A DNA stretch of 64,000 nucleotides from Tridacna crocea (GCA_943736015.1 OX031066.1:9490245-9554244); one strand, 5' to 3'; positions 1 to 10,797 are shown, counted from the first letter of the stretch. Made by a program: numbers and translations. The notes: generated from the letters alone by a model not told the origin.

Positions 1-784
1 ATTAACTGTAGAGTCGCAGGGCACGAAACGGACAGGATGGGTGTAAAGTAATTGATTTCTGTCAGATGGTTATAAACATGCATGAATATAATGCTTTCCA
101 GTATGTTTTCGATTCTACACATTAAAGAAACAGGTCTGTAGTTTGATGGAAGAGAAGAGTCGGCGGATTTAGATATTCTTCATACATTGGATATATTCCA
201 TGAAGATGGAACTGTATAAGTATTTCCCGAGTAACTGAACAAATCACATAAATGCAGAAATTGATAAACCACGTTAAACAATGAATGTATGAGCTGTTTC
301 TAAACTCATCTGAAATATATACCAATAAAAAAATGAAACTCAAGTTTTCTTTTTTAAGAAGAGCCTTACAATTTTCAGAAGGGTTAACCTGCTTATTTCT
401 GGGTATGTACCGACCTAGTGCATATCAATCCACCAGATACAGCCGAGGGATTTGGTGGCTCCCATCACCCGAGGTATGCCGAATGGTGTTTCGTGTTTCT
501 TTGGATTGCTAAATAACACTTGACAAGGGTATAACGTACAAATCTGTTGTTTGAATGACTCTAAACCTTTAATTACCACTCTGATTTGTTTTGATTTACG
601 TTCCTTGAGAACTATCATATTCTATAACACACATTGGCTGTCTGGAATTCGTTAACATTTCTTTCTAGAGATAGTGTCAAAAGATGTATTGAAGATCGAA
701 GGAAGAAGACAAGGATCAAAGTGAATGAACGTGCACTGTGGTCATGATCAATTTTCTTCGCACATGGCATCAGATTTGCCTAAT
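1..784. other. Unassigned AT-rich DNA
   Basis: No repeat family of this window and no credible coding frame is seen. The open frames here are under 80 codons, overlap on both strands and match nothing I know. Confidence 0.5.
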
Positions 785-1058
785 TATACATGGTTGGCAA
801 CAGACGGACTGGAGCATTCAAACATTTTCGTAAAGTGTCGTTTCGGATCAGCCTGTGCAGTCTGCGCAGGTTAAAACCGAGTGAGTACTTTACGACTACA
901 CTAGATTTTGTGCCACGGTAGACGCGCAAAACAGAATTTTACACAAATACGGAAATCGTAGTTTCGGATTTACCTGCGCGGAATACGCAGACTGATCCGA
1001 GATGACACTTCACAAATGTCCGAATGTCCCTTTTAGCGTGTTGCAGGCCATATGTGGG
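785..1058 (+). mobile_element. HpJ non-autonomous TIR element
   Basis: Inverted arms face each other: GATCAGCCTGTGCAGTCTGC near 848 and a complementary segment ending TGATCCGAGATGACAC near 1010. The spacer includes CACTAGATTTTGTGCCACGG. The same spacer and arms recur inverted at 44455-44720, which defines a family of about 260 bp. No coding capacity. The outer ends are approximate. Confidence 0.7.
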
Positions 1059-2702
1059 TGAGAACAGATAGACCGGGAACAGGCTTATTCTAGTACACTT
1101 TCGAAACAAAGTGTGTTGTTGAGGTATAATGACAGAATGGAACAGTCTATGAAACAGCTATTTATCAGGTAAGATAAAAAGGACCCTGAAACCGACAAAC
1201 AAAGGAGAGTATGGTGTCACAAAGGGGAAAATTTAAAAGAAAAATAATTTATTGATATCATGATGAATCTTGTACTGTACATAAGAAATAAACATTTACT
1301 GTCGAGAAAAGTAAATACAGACTCACATTAAGCCTTGTACCGCAATAGGCCAAAAAACCGGGACTTTTAGCGACGGCGAACATGCATTCTGATGTCAGAT
1401 CTTTACTGCAAATATTTAGTCCAGCCTTTCACATAAAATTTAATTTCAAGTTTGAAAGGATTGTCCTTTAGCTATTACTATGTTAAGCTGAGAGACATGA
1501 AAATCTTCAGTCGCCATGTACAATAACTTCAATTTCACCGAATTCCAACTGTAACACCTCGATAATTGGGGCGCCGCATGAACAGCGGCACTATATTTTT
1601 ATTCGCTTTTGAAAAGTGCCCGTTGATGTCGCACTATTGGTCAACTTAAACAGGAGGCCATGGAGATTTATAGCCTGCATAGTGGAATGTTTTAAAATAA
1701 TGAAAGCCTCGCATCCTCGTTTCTTTGATGAAGAACAAAGTGTCTTATCAGTGGGAGGAAAGAAGATTTAGGGAAAAAAGTAGTATGAACTTCCACCAAA
1801 CTGATTTCTATTGCATGATTAAGTCTGGTGCGATCTCAGGAGACTGTTAGGGAATGATCCAATACGAAACTTATTGCTCTTTTATACTCGAATCATGGCG
1901 TATTTCAGCGCAAGTTAGTGACAATTGTTGTCTAAATTTGTCCTAAAATTGCTACAAGACGTACTAAGAGGCAATCAACCGATTGAGCGGTGTCGTTTGA
2001 GCGTGGCCCACATTCCATAATCAGATAAAATGTTGAAGTATATCAGTAATTTGTTCATTAAAATGCTGTAAAGCCATACACCGTCTGGCTTATATTATAT
2101 AACTAATTGTGGCGTGCCATGTTTTGCCCCAAATCTGCCGTCTGGTGTTCTGGACAGTCAGGGAGGTATCTTCTTGTTTTTCTTGTTTTATGAACATGTA
2201 CAGACGTAAATTTGGACACACAAACAATAAGTTCTTTGGGTATATGTGCACGAATCGACGAAAGCTGCTGGCCATTTAAAAGGTGGTTACATATAACACT
2301 TCATTTATGTATGAATATATTTTTCTTCATATTGTGTGCCTCATTTTTTACAGTGCATAATGAGCTTTTACGTAACATACTATGTAAGTTTATTTCGAGC
2401 TGAGCTTTTGACGAAGAGAAATGACTTTTGCGAATAATGAGTGATGACTTCTTAGGATAATGCTTTTCAACGGTTTATTTTAGAGTTGACGCCATACACA
2501 GTCCCTAACAACTAGTAATAGCTAAAAAAAAAAACATATTCTTTTTTGGGTGGCTATGTCATTCCACTATCTGAAAATTGACTTTGTTTAACAACTGATA
2601 ATATTCAACCTTTTGATGAATTCTGTAAACCAGAATGTCTTTCAGGAAAAACGGTCACATAAAGTGCCAAATGAGAATACAGGGCAGTTATTATATCCCA
2701 TT
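1059..2702. other. Unassigned stretch, 1.6 kb
   Basis: I see no family member, tandem repeat or recognisable reading frame. The longest frames are about 60 codons. Confidence 0.45.
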
Positions 2703-3156
2703 ATTATATTACAGATTTTTCGTGATCTGATTGGATAATATGTCCCGAACATATATACCATGTACAATGGCAAAGCGAACTTAAAAACAGTTACCTTCTG
2801 GGAGCCCCGTATACATGACTACACTATCAACACAATATCCAAAATGGCATCAAGATTATGCTCCAAGCTGCACGTTTAAACAGCTCGTGTCACCAAGGTT
2901 CCAATGACGTCAGTTCCCAGCGACATCAGTTTTCATTGAATTGGGGCACTTAGAAGGGAAATAAATTCTTCGCCAGCGTACTCAGTTTTTTTTCAAAACA
3001 ACAAACAAGTAAAATTGGGTTAATAAAAGTTGAAATGGTAAAACTTGTTCACGGCTGTGGTGAATCATGTCGACACCTCGCCTTCGGCTAGGGACGACAT
3101 GATCCACCACAGCCGTGAACAAGTTTCCAGGTCCCCTGCCACTTGACCGAAAAACT
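2703..3156 (+). mobile_element. HpE copy 1, with terminal hairpin
   Basis: The body starts near TCGTGATCTGATTGGATAAT and ends in an inverted repeat. The right arm, CACAGCCGTGAACAAGTTTC then CCCCTGCCACTTGACCG, is complete. The left arm has lost its outer part and resumes at AACTTGTTCACGGCTGTGG near 3043. Related copies lie at 22150, 28830 and 38160. Confidence 0.75.
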
Positions 3157-3395
3157 AATAGATTGTCCTTATAGTCCGTTGACATGGAACAAAGACCCAT
3201 TCTTCAGCAACTTGATGAGATCCGAAAGGTCTTCTCCGAGAAGAGTAACTACATTTTAAATCTTAGGTAGTTATGTGCTATTACTCTCAGATGATAATTT
3301 AAACCTTTGTTGACATACACAACATAACAAAACAAACGCAAAAGGTAAGACAGGTAAAATACATCACTTCATTACATAGACAGTACAGCGGGTAT

Positions 3396-3624
3396 TTAAC
3401 CCTTTACCCCATAAGGCATTTCTATGGTGTCTCTAATTGACCATAAATAAGAGCAAGGATAAAGCCGTTTCTTATGTGTATATGACACTTTTTGATAGTG
3501 TAGAAAACATTGTGGCAAAAGGTGAAATTGCTCGTGACGAGCAATTTCACCTTTTACCACAATGTTTTCCAAAGGCTCATACAAGCAATACGTAGAAATG
3601 AGTATCTATGGAGTAAAGGATTAA
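3396..3624. mobile_element. HpB, diverged subfamily with GCTCG loop
   Basis: TTAACCCTTTACC stands at the left and GTAAAGGATTAA at the right. The central hairpin (3499-3571) uses GAAATTGCTCG / CGAGCAATTTC instead of the usual GAAAATGCTGG / CCAGCATTTTC. Both arms carry the change, including GGTGAAA / TTTCACC. Confidence 0.75.
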
Positions 3625-3995
3625 GTTGTGAGGAATACCTGTTTCCCCTACAATTATGAAGTCAGTCGACCTTAAAAAGATACTGCTATCGTCTGAGAGT
3701 AATACAAATAGCTGAGAAATAACGTAAATAAACTGGGCCGGACACATTTCTTGAAAAGGGAAAATAATGCAAATATAGTAAACGTTTCGTGAGTGCTGTT
3801 AGGCAATGCTGTTTGTAATTTCATAAAAAAACAGGAGAGTCGTTACCATTTAGCTGTCTGGAAGATAATTGCGCATCTATTGTGATTATGTTGTAAAATG
3901 GTACTCCCATACCGATGAAATAATTTTTGTTGTCAGGGATCTCTAGACAAAATGATATCAAATATAAAACTGTCGAAATATCCAACATTTCTCTA
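3625..3995. other. Unassigned spacer
   Basis: Only a weak match is visible: TCTGAGAGTAATA near 3685 is the inverse of a segment near 3285, so short inverted repeats flank the HpB copy at 3396-3624. Nothing else is recognised. Confidence 0.35.
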
Positions 3996-4195
3996 TTAGC
4001 CCCATGGATACCAAATGCGATTCAAGGACCTTTAGCGGACATTTAGATCAAGTTCAGACTGCACAGAACGTGAAGTCTGATCTTGGATCTACACTGTCCG
4101 ATAAGGAGATTTCTATTCAGAAAGAAAAAAAAAATAATTCATTTTTAAAGGATAAAATTTGGATTTTTACTGTCGGTTTGAATGTTTCATTTCAC
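3996..4195 (+). mobile_element. HpA, truncated by HpB
   Basis: The arms run from AGCGGACATTTAGATCAAG to GGATCTACACTGTCCGATAA. The right terminus is replaced by the HpB copy starting at the TTAA of 4196. Confidence 0.75.
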
Positions 4196-4429
4196 TTAAC
4201 TCTTTACCAAACGTCAATATTTTAGACTTGTCCAAATTGAAAGCATTTGTAGACGACAAAATAAATGCAACTCAAAACTTGAAACTTGACTTTAGAAGAG
4301 GAAGAGTAGAAAACATAGTGGGAAAAGGAGAAAATGCTGGTTCCCAGCATTTTCTTCTTTTCCCACTATGTTTTCAAAAGGATTCTTCCTCGGGTCGTTA
4401 AAGGTATGGAGTGTGTGGTAAAGAGTTAA
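4196..4429 (-). mobile_element. HpB copy, TTAA to TTAA
   Basis: Bounded by TTAACTCTTTACC and GGTAAAGAGTTAA. The hairpin at 4309-4380 reads ACATAGTGGGAAAAGGAG with a near-perfect complement. The right TTAA is followed by a second AAAGAGTTAA, a small duplication of the end. Confidence 0.9.
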
Positions 4430-4532
4430 TAAAGAGTTAATAAGCAAAGAACAACATGCTATATTATGATGTAGATTCGTCCTTGGACGTGTAAAAACTT
4501 CAAAATAGTAAAACATTTCTACTAGTGTCTGA

Positions 4533-4600
4533 CTGCAGAGACTGCCCAGGTTGATCTGGGTTGATACGTTTTTTTGCAAATGCATTCAAAATCTTATTTC
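4533..4600. mobile_element. HpJ-like fragment
   Basis: GACTGCAGAGACTGCCCAGG and the flanking TTTTTTTGCAAATGCATTC resemble HpJ arms and the flank of the hairpin at 9893. Too short for boundaries. Confidence 0.35.
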
Positions 4601-4660
4601 ACAGAAGTTTTACTCTTTCACATTTGGAGTCTGTCTATTTGCTGTGTTAATTGCTCTCTT

Positions 4661-4863
4661 TTAGCCCCATGAGAGATGCACTGACCAGTCGTGGACAGTG
4701 CAGATCAAAACCAAACTGCACAATATGTGCAGCCTGATCTTGTATCTACATTGTCCGATGTTGAGAAATTATACTCCAAAATATAACTTTGAAATAGTAT
4801 ATATCAGTTTTTTTCTGTCTAGCTGAAAATTTCATTTTACTTATCTAGCAGGATAATTGTTAA
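4661..4863 (+). mobile_element. HpA, full length but diverged
   Basis: The left end is TTAGCCCCATG (TTAA changed to TTAG). The right end is TTATCTAGCAGGATAATTG followed by TTAA. The arms around 4705-4765 carry several mismatches, suggesting an old copy. Confidence 0.75.
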
Positions 4864-4905
4864 CAATGCTGGGTGATCTATGACCTTTTTCCGGACCTTG
4901 TGTAT

Positions 4906-5343
4906 ATGTCGTAGGCCAGAATGGAATCTAGGCAGATCCGGAATATGCCTAGACAAAATTAGAATTCAAATTTTGTGTAGATCGAAATGCATTGTTTTCT
5001 AATATTTTTTTAAACATATTAATTTAATTATGTTTACAATTTAGAGGTATTTTCAATTAAAGCATTTTATATGATTTTTCCACAATCGCTCTGTTTTCAA
5101 AACATTCAAAATTTATATTTACTCTGAATTTCTGACTAAAACTTCTTTTATTTGGGGTTTACGTTTAAAAGTAAGATGATTCATATATAGACGCCCTATA
5201 TTCAACGAGAAATTATTAAAATTTGGTTTAGGCAGATTGTAGAGCTGCCTAGCTAAACTGTAATCCTGATTTGTTATAGACAAATTCCAGTTTGGTCTAG
5301 GCAGATTCCGGATCTGCCTGGATTCCAGTTTGGACTACGACAT
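4906..5343. mobile_element. Tc1/mariner-type TIR element, non-autonomous
   Basis: The left end ATGTCGTAGGCCAGAATGGA and right end TCCAGTTTGGACTACGACAT are inverted repeats extending about 50 bp through the palindrome AGGCAGATCCGGAATCTGCC. Both ends are flanked by TA, as expected for a TA-duplicating transposase. The 438 bp has no coding frame. No other copy is in the window. Family placement rests only on the TA flanks. Confidence 0.7.
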
Positions 5344-5680
5344 ATATATATGAGTGTACCTGTATTGATGTGAATCCATTTTTGTTTTTACTTGTCGTTT
5401 TGGGAGAGAGAAAAAAGTGTAAAGTGAGCACTTCACTTCTAAATTCACGTCTCTGTTACTAACAAATACCATTACTTTCCTTTCGAGAAGATATATCTTT
5501 AATTGTAAATGCCATCGAAACTGAACGGCACGATGAAGATGCCAATATGAAAAGGCCCATTGTTTCCTTCTTAATCGATAGACTTACATTTCTATGAGAA
5601 AACATTCAGTATCAAACAAATGGATAGCCAAAACTAGCTTTATCTTAACTTCCCTGACCTAGGATAGCAATGTAGACATC
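5344..5680. other. Unassigned spacer
   Basis: Nothing recognised between the TIR element and the next HpA copy. Confidence 0.4.
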
Positions 5681-5902
5681 TCAACCCTTATCCTGGTAAA
5701 TAATATTAAAATCTTGTATGCCTATACTAAAAACATTGAATTGAGCTATTTTTCACAGTTATTTTGATGTGGGGGAGTACCTCCTTATCGGACAGTGTAG
5801 ATCCAAGATCAGACTGCACGTTCCACACGTTCCGTGCAGTCTGATCTTGATCTATACTGTCCGCAAAAAGGCTACTGTGTCGCGCTTAGTTCTAATGGTT
5901 AA
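5681..5902 (-). mobile_element. HpA, near full length
   Basis: The left end is TCAACCCTTATCCTGG (TTAA changed to TCAA) and the right end CTAATGGTTAA. The hairpin tip at 5818-5835 carries a short duplication, ACGTTCCACACGTTCC. Confidence 0.8.
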
Positions 5903-6711
5903 TATGAAACAACTATAAACCACGACAAACAAGAAGATTTTGTCGACCTCTCTTGACATTGATTGTGATAAAATGTTTGCCTTTCCAAATATATAGGCTT
6001 TAAGCATTAACGTATTATATTCTATCGACACTATTATGAACTTAGCTCTTTTTAGAATGAACTTAGATCTAGCCTAAAGAAGAATCGCAGAAGTAATGTG
6101 CTTTAACACGCAACGCTGCAGTACCAGAAAAGTGCCTTAACATATTTTACCCATTAGGCGAAGACGTAAAGCCCTTACCTACATAATGCAAGCACAGACA
6201 CCCTTTTGCGAACAGGGGAGATTTAAATCAGTTTGCACGTGCGTGTGTTATGATCTAGGCCTAGCCTTTCATTAAATAAAATTGTTAAGCTTCACTAAAT
6301 CGTTTTCAATCGTTGAGTGGATCAAATAAAATGGCCGAACCCGTGCACTCCTTAGAGTAAGCAGGATTATCGTCAGCCATTTTGGTTATATGACGTGATT
6401 GGAGAATAAAAGCAAAATGTAATAAAGAAAATGTACTCATAAATCTAAAACAAATAGGAATCAGACATGCTACAGCAGTCAGTAACTACTTGCAGCCGTT
6501 CTTAACTTTCAGAGGTCTGTAATTCGTATAAGCATGTATTTGTACTTTGTATGATTCTTCAGTCTTTATTTGTCTTTACCTCTGAGGAAATATACAAATA
6601 TTACAATACATTTACAAAAATACTGATAGTAAATAGACTTGCTATGCAAGATCAATTCTGATGCCTGGGCGTTTTCTTAATAAATCCGTCTGAAGGTTTA
6701 AGCTTAAACTG
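5903..6711. other. Unassigned stretch
   Basis: No family member is seen. GAATGAACTTAG occurs twice near 6038 and 6057. No credible coding frame. Confidence 0.4.
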
Positions 6712-7104
6712 TTAATCGCGGCTTACTGACCTTTTGCGGACAGTATAGATCAAGAACAAACTGCACAGAAAGTGCAGTCTAATCTTGGATCTTCACTATT
6801 CGATAATTCTAGGATTTCTATGCTAAAAATTGAAGAAAAGTGGTTTTTTTTTTCTATGGACTTGAACGTTTTATTTCATTTCAGCAAACCATGATATATC
6901 CTCATTTTGAGATATGTAACGTTAATTATAAAATAAACACAAACTTTCGGCGGCACAACCGCCTTCTTCAAGTGTGATCCTGTGATAAAATGCCTGCAGT
7001 GATGCAGGCATTTTATCACAGAATCACACTTGAAGAAGGCGGTTGTACCGCCGAAAGCTTGTGTTTATTTCATAAATAATCATTTCAGCAAGATATATGT
7101 TTTA
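6712..7104 (+). mobile_element. HpA copy split by hairpin F
   Basis: The HpA sequence runs from TTAATCGCGGCTTACTGACC to CATTTCAGCAA at 6877-6887. It resumes after the insertion at 7081 with the same 11 bases and ends near 7104. The piece after the insertion lines up with the usual HpA right end (TAGCAGGATAATTG), although weakly. Confidence 0.65.
6888..7080. mobile_element. Single-copy long hairpin element F
   Basis: From 6928 to 7076 the DNA folds on itself. AAATAAACACAAACTTTCGG pairs with CCGAAAGCTTGTGTTTATTT, and the arms continue almost without mismatch to a tiny loop at GCCTGCAGTGATGCAGGC. The insertion is flanked by an 11-bp direct repeat, CATTTCAGCAA (6877-6887 and 7081-7091). The high arm identity suggests it is young or maintained. 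Confidence 0.75.
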
Positions 7105-7759
7105 AAATATATATAGGATTCAAACTTATTTTTGTCATCGTTTTTCCATTTCAAAATTGTATAAAGTTGACAAGTTATTGTATAAATAATGAGCATGACA
7201 CAGGAGGACACTAACTATACCTTGCACATCCGCCGGAACTATTTTTCCCCTGAGTCAAGTTATATCTCACCAGCTTTTCTCTTGTAAATACACATTTGCG
7301 AGATGTTAGAGGGTAATTAGAACAATTGCAGAAAATAATTATGCAATTATCTGAAGTTTCCAAAGCAATTAAACATTCTTCCTTTGACGACAACATTATT
7401 GCATTTTTTTGTCCTTTTCGGTGTGTGCTTGAGGTACAGATAAACTAGACTACTTTCGATTGGATTTGTTTTTGTCTTTGTGAATGTGTGTTGTTGTTTT
7501 TTTTATATCTAGATCTAGTACATTGTGTGTGTCACGAAACCATTATCAAATCTGAGCGGTTGCTTTATAGAAAATCTTTCAGCATCTTGTAATATGTATT
7601 TTCACCACCATCTCAACGCTAGGCTAAGAGTTTTTTTGTGAATTGGAGCTAAAAGTTCTTTTATGCCACAGCAATGGTCTAGGGTACGGTTCTGAAATAT
7701 TTCTACGATAATTCCAAAATAAAACGCAAGGACGGCAAATCGTAGATAGGTTAAATCAT
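7105..7759. other. Unassigned stretch
   Basis: No family member and no credible coding frame. Confidence 0.4.
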
Positions 7760-7780
7760 CTTGTTGTTGTTGTTGTTGTT
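7760..7780 (+). repeat. (TTG)n microsatellite
   Basis: Seven uninterrupted TTG units. Confidence 0.9.
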
Positions 7781-7860
7781 TTATCTTTAAAAAAGAAAAC
7801 AGAGAAGCATTGTGGGTAACCAGCAGATAATACAAATGTGTTTCCTTTACTTAGAATGTT

Positions 7861-8476
7861 TTCAGAAACTTCTTCCCGAGGGTCATTAAGTCGCCAAGAA
7901 TGGTTTTAGGTGGTTTCTTCCCGAGCGTTATTAAATTGCCAAGAATGGTTTCAGGTGGTTTCTTCTTGATGGTCATAGAATCGCCAAGAATGGTTTTAGA
8001 TGGTTTCTTCCCGAGGATCATTAACCCATTACCACACAATCCCTACTTTTGACACCCCTGAGAAAGAAGCCTTTAGAAAACATTGTGGGATAAGGAGAAA
8101 ATGCTGGTAACCAGCATTTTCTCCTTTTCCCACAATGTTTTCTACCCTTCGAAAAACAAATTTCATATTTACAGTCAATTTTATTTTGTCATCTGCAAAT
8201 GCTTTCGATTTGGACAAGCCTAAAATATTGTCGTTTGGTAATGGGTTAAATCGCTAAGAATGGTTTCAGATGGTTTCTTCCCGATGGGTCATTAAATCGC
8301 CAACAATGGTTTCAAACGATTTCGTCCCGAGAGTCATTAAATCGCCAACAACGGTTTCAGATGGTTTCTTCCCGAGGGTCATTAAATCGCCAACAACGGT
8401 TTCAGATGGTTTCTTCCCGAGGGTCATTAAATCGCCAACAACGGTTTCAGATGGTTTCTTCCCGAGGGTCATTAAA
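7861..8476 (-). repeat. 45-bp minisatellite, 15-residue repeat frame
   Basis: About eight to nine 45-bp units, with an HpB copy inserted in the middle (8021-8249). The right-hand units repeat exactly at 8351, 8396 and 8441; the left-hand units are more diverged. Read on the minus strand each unit gives MTLGKKPSETVVGDL. The plus strand is also open (VIKSPTTVSDGFFPR), because 45 is a multiple of three. There is no longer frame, start context or known domain around it, so I treat it as a tandem repeat and not as a gene. Confidence 0.85.
8021..8249 (+). mobile_element. HpB reference copy, piggyBac-style TTAA insertion
   Basis: TTAACCCATTACCACACAAT opens and GGTAATGGGTTAA closes a 229-bp segment. 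The 71-bp hairpin at its centre runs from ACATTGTGGGATAAGGAG to its complement. The element sits exactly at the single TTAA of a minisatellite unit (TCATTAAATCGCC), so the TTAA is duplicated. It is non-coding, and with TTAA target choice it looks like a MITE mobilised by a piggyBac-type transposase. No transposase is in the window. Confidence 0.93.
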
Positions 8477-8536
8477 AAAGGCCATCATGTGATAAAACGG
8501 TACACAGCAACCTCATAACGCCTTGCTGTTCATTTT

Positions 8537-8755
8537 GGTTTTTGAAAGAGCTGTTAAGAGTCTTTTAGACTATTTTCAGACTATTTTACCTTTGTCTTGC
8601 TGAACAAGTTAAAATTAAAAAAAATATTCAAGTCGATAATCAACTTTTTTTCTCGAAAGCAGCTGTTAAAAGTCTTTTTAGACTTTTTAACCCTGATCCA
8701 GCTAAACAAGTTTTAAAAAAACAAAATAAAAGAGAACCTTCAAGCCGACACTCAC
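8537..8755. repeat. Tandem duplication, about 108-bp unit
   Basis: AGAGCTGTTAAGAGTCTTTT near 8546 and AGCAGCTGTTAAAAGTCTTT near 8658 start two diverged copies. Each continues into GCTGAACAAG or GCTAAACAAG and an A-rich run. The second copy overlaps the left end of the HpA element at 8687. Confidence 0.65.
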
Positions 8756-8910
8756 ACCCCGATCAATGTATTTTAACTTTTTTTTAAAAGTATCTACTTA
8801 TCGGACAGTGTAGAGCCAAGATCAGACTCCACGTACAGTGCAGTCTGATCTTTAATCTAATACTGTCCGAAAAAGGTCAGAGATTGGTCCATAGCAGTCT
8901 CAGGGGTTAA
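8687..8910 (-). mobile_element. HpA, TTAA to TTAA
   Basis: TTAACCCTGATCCAGC opens and CAGGGGTTAA closes. The hairpin at 8797-8876 has lost a few bases at the tip (CTCCACGTACAGTGCAG). Confidence 0.8.
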
Positions 8911-9249
8911 TAGGAGCGCAAAAATAGTTCCGAACGTCTCATACGATTTTTACAGCTTATTTTCCCAAGAAAGCTGAAGGCATTTACTTTCCTGTACGTA
9001 GGTTTTAACCCTTTTTCCGTTATGGGTAACACAAGAAATAGCGATAAAGTTGAATGAGACCAAACTGTACAATGAAAAAAAAGCAGTCCATTTTTTTTTT
9101 TATTTACTTTGTCCATGACTACTTTATAACAGAATAACAAAATGTGTTCTTTTTCATTAGAATAGAATTTTCAATCACAGAGATAAAAAATCCCGTTTTT
9201 TTTTTCAAAGACAAAAGAAAAACTTGATCTATTTTTTTTCCTTTACAAA
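8911..9249. other. Unassigned spacer with poly-A/T runs
   Basis: Several T runs of 8 to 11 bases occur, for example near 9090 and 9200. Nothing else is recognised. Confidence 0.4.
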
Positions 9250-9492
9250 ATAATTTTAGACTTGTTAAAATTGAAAGCATATGCAGACCTAAAGTCAATC
9301 CTTTACCAAACATTCCCTGATTTTAACGATCCTGAGATAGAACCCTTTGACAACATAGTGGGAAAAGGAGAAAGTGCATGTTTTCTTCCCTGCTGGAAAC
9401 AAATTTCAATTTTTGAGTTACATTCATTTTGGCGTCTGCAAGTGCTTTCAATTTGGACCGGTCTACAAATTTGTCGTTTTGTAAAGGGTTAA
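9250..9492 (+). mobile_element. Nested HpB fragments
   Basis: An HpB end (TTAGACTTGTTAAAATTGAA) at 9255 is cut by a second copy that starts at TCAATCCTTTACC (9295) and ends at GTAAAGGGTTAA (9492). The second copy has lost almost all of its right hairpin arm after AGTGCATG. Confidence 0.65.
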
Positions 9493-9653
9493 CTACGGCC
9501 TTAAATGTGTTTTTTTTTAAAGTAGAAAACTTTATTTGAAAAGGAAAAAAATGTCGGTAGCCAGCGATTTCTCCGTTCCCCACAATGCTGTAAAAAAAAA
9601 AACTTTTTCATCAGGATCAGCTTAAAGCGCGGGATTGTGTGGAAAAGAGCTAA
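9493..9653 (-). mobile_element. HpB, degenerate
   Basis: A decayed hairpin is recognisable from GTCGGTAGCCAGCGATTTCT and the end GGATTGTGTGGAAAAGAGCTAA. It directly follows the copy ending at 9492. Confidence 0.55.
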
Positions 9654-9892
9654 TGCAGGGTAATACGAGACTAAGATAACGCCTTACAAGCCACATAGAT
9701 TAACTGGTATTACGGAGTTATGAAAACATTAGTGTTATTAGTCCAAACAGAGCCACCTGCTCCGGTCTGGAAGCGCCATAAATCTGTATAAGGATATACT
9801 GGAAGGGATATTAAAGGTGTTACCAAAGACATTTCTCTGAAATAAAAGATAAACCATATTTTGTGAAAAGGGGTTTTAATGCAAATGCAGAA

Positions 9893-9936
9893 AGTATCGA
9901 CCCAGGTCAGCCTGCAGGCTGACCTGAGTCGATAGT
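9893..9936. mobile_element. Short HpJ-like perfect hairpin
   Basis: TATCGACCCAGGTCAGCCTG is followed directly by its complement with one mismatch, giving a 40-bp loopless inverted repeat. It resembles the HpJ-like pieces at 29495 and 46474. Confidence 0.6.
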
Positions 9937-10030
9937 TTTTGCTATTAGTCATAATTCTGCGTCTTTTTAAAGACCAATTTACATAACGATTCAGTCAATT
10001 GTTAGACAAAATGGGTTTTATAGAATCCTT

Positions 10031-10126
10031 TATCATATCATCGGTTTATTTCGAAAAACCTCGTAACTACAGCTTGTAACAAGCTGTAGTTACGAGGTTT
10101 TCGAAGTAAACCGACGATATGATATA
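10031..10126. mobile_element. HpC hairpin
   Basis: ATCATCGGTTTATTTCG pairs with AAGTAAACCGACGAT around AACTACAGCTTG / CAAGCTGTAGTT. The pairing extends past the usual ends into TATCAT / ATGATA. Confidence 0.85.
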
Positions 10127-10199
10127 TATGATATTTTGATTGGTAGATTAAACCTCCTTTTACATAGCGTTGCTCAGTCGTATATTTGGAGGTTCATAG

Positions 10200-10272
10200 C
10201 GTCGGTTTACTTCAAAAACCTCATAACTACAGCTTGTTGCAATCTGTAGTTATGTTTTTTTTTAGTAAACAG
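10200..10272. mobile_element. HpC hairpin, decayed right arm
   Basis: The left arm CGTCGGTTTACTTCAAAAAC is intact. The right arm reads ATCTGTAGTTATG, then a T run, then AGTAAACAGACCAT. Confidence 0.75.
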
Positions 10273-10306
10273 ACCATAGATACAGAGTCCTTGTAATTCT
10301 GATCCG

Positions 10307-10330
10307 TTTTTTTTTTTTTTGGGGGGGGGG
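10307..10330 (+). repeat. Poly-T then poly-G tract
   Basis: Fourteen T are followed by ten G. Confidence 0.9.
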
Positions 10331-10797
10331 TTGGGGAGGAGGGGCGGTTTCGAGAGGTATGGTGCAATTATTTCAGGATATTCGGGTTTTTTTGTATGTT
10401 ATGTTTGTTGCGTAATTTCGTGTTTGATGGTATCTCAGTCATGTAACGACCAGTGCACCTATCGTTGTTCAAGTTTCTTGATCTACTACTGCACTAAAAA
10501 TATGTTAAAAACCTGCTGGTTGGCTATTATACGAAATCAAAACTTTGTTCAGCAGCGAAAGGAAATAATTCGACGACAGAAAATAATGAGTTAATTGTCA
10601 AACGGAATGCCTTCTTAGCCAATCAGATGCTTTTTCTGGCACTTAAAAATAGAATGTTGTTGCTTGCATGGCCCAGTATTCATATGGAAACCGGATATGC
10701 TCACATAAAATTGAGGATTTTTTACAAAAAAATATTAGACTCTATCATCATAATATCATTATAATCATCACCATCGTCATCATAATTACTGTTTTAT
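10331..10797. other. Mostly unassigned, possible SINE tail
   Basis: CAGTCATGTAACGACCAGTGCAC near 10436 vaguely recalls the SINE 3' region seen at 60380 (AGTTATATCGCGGCGGTCAG), but the match is weak. An imperfect (ATC)n run lies at 10741-10785. Confidence 0.3.
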
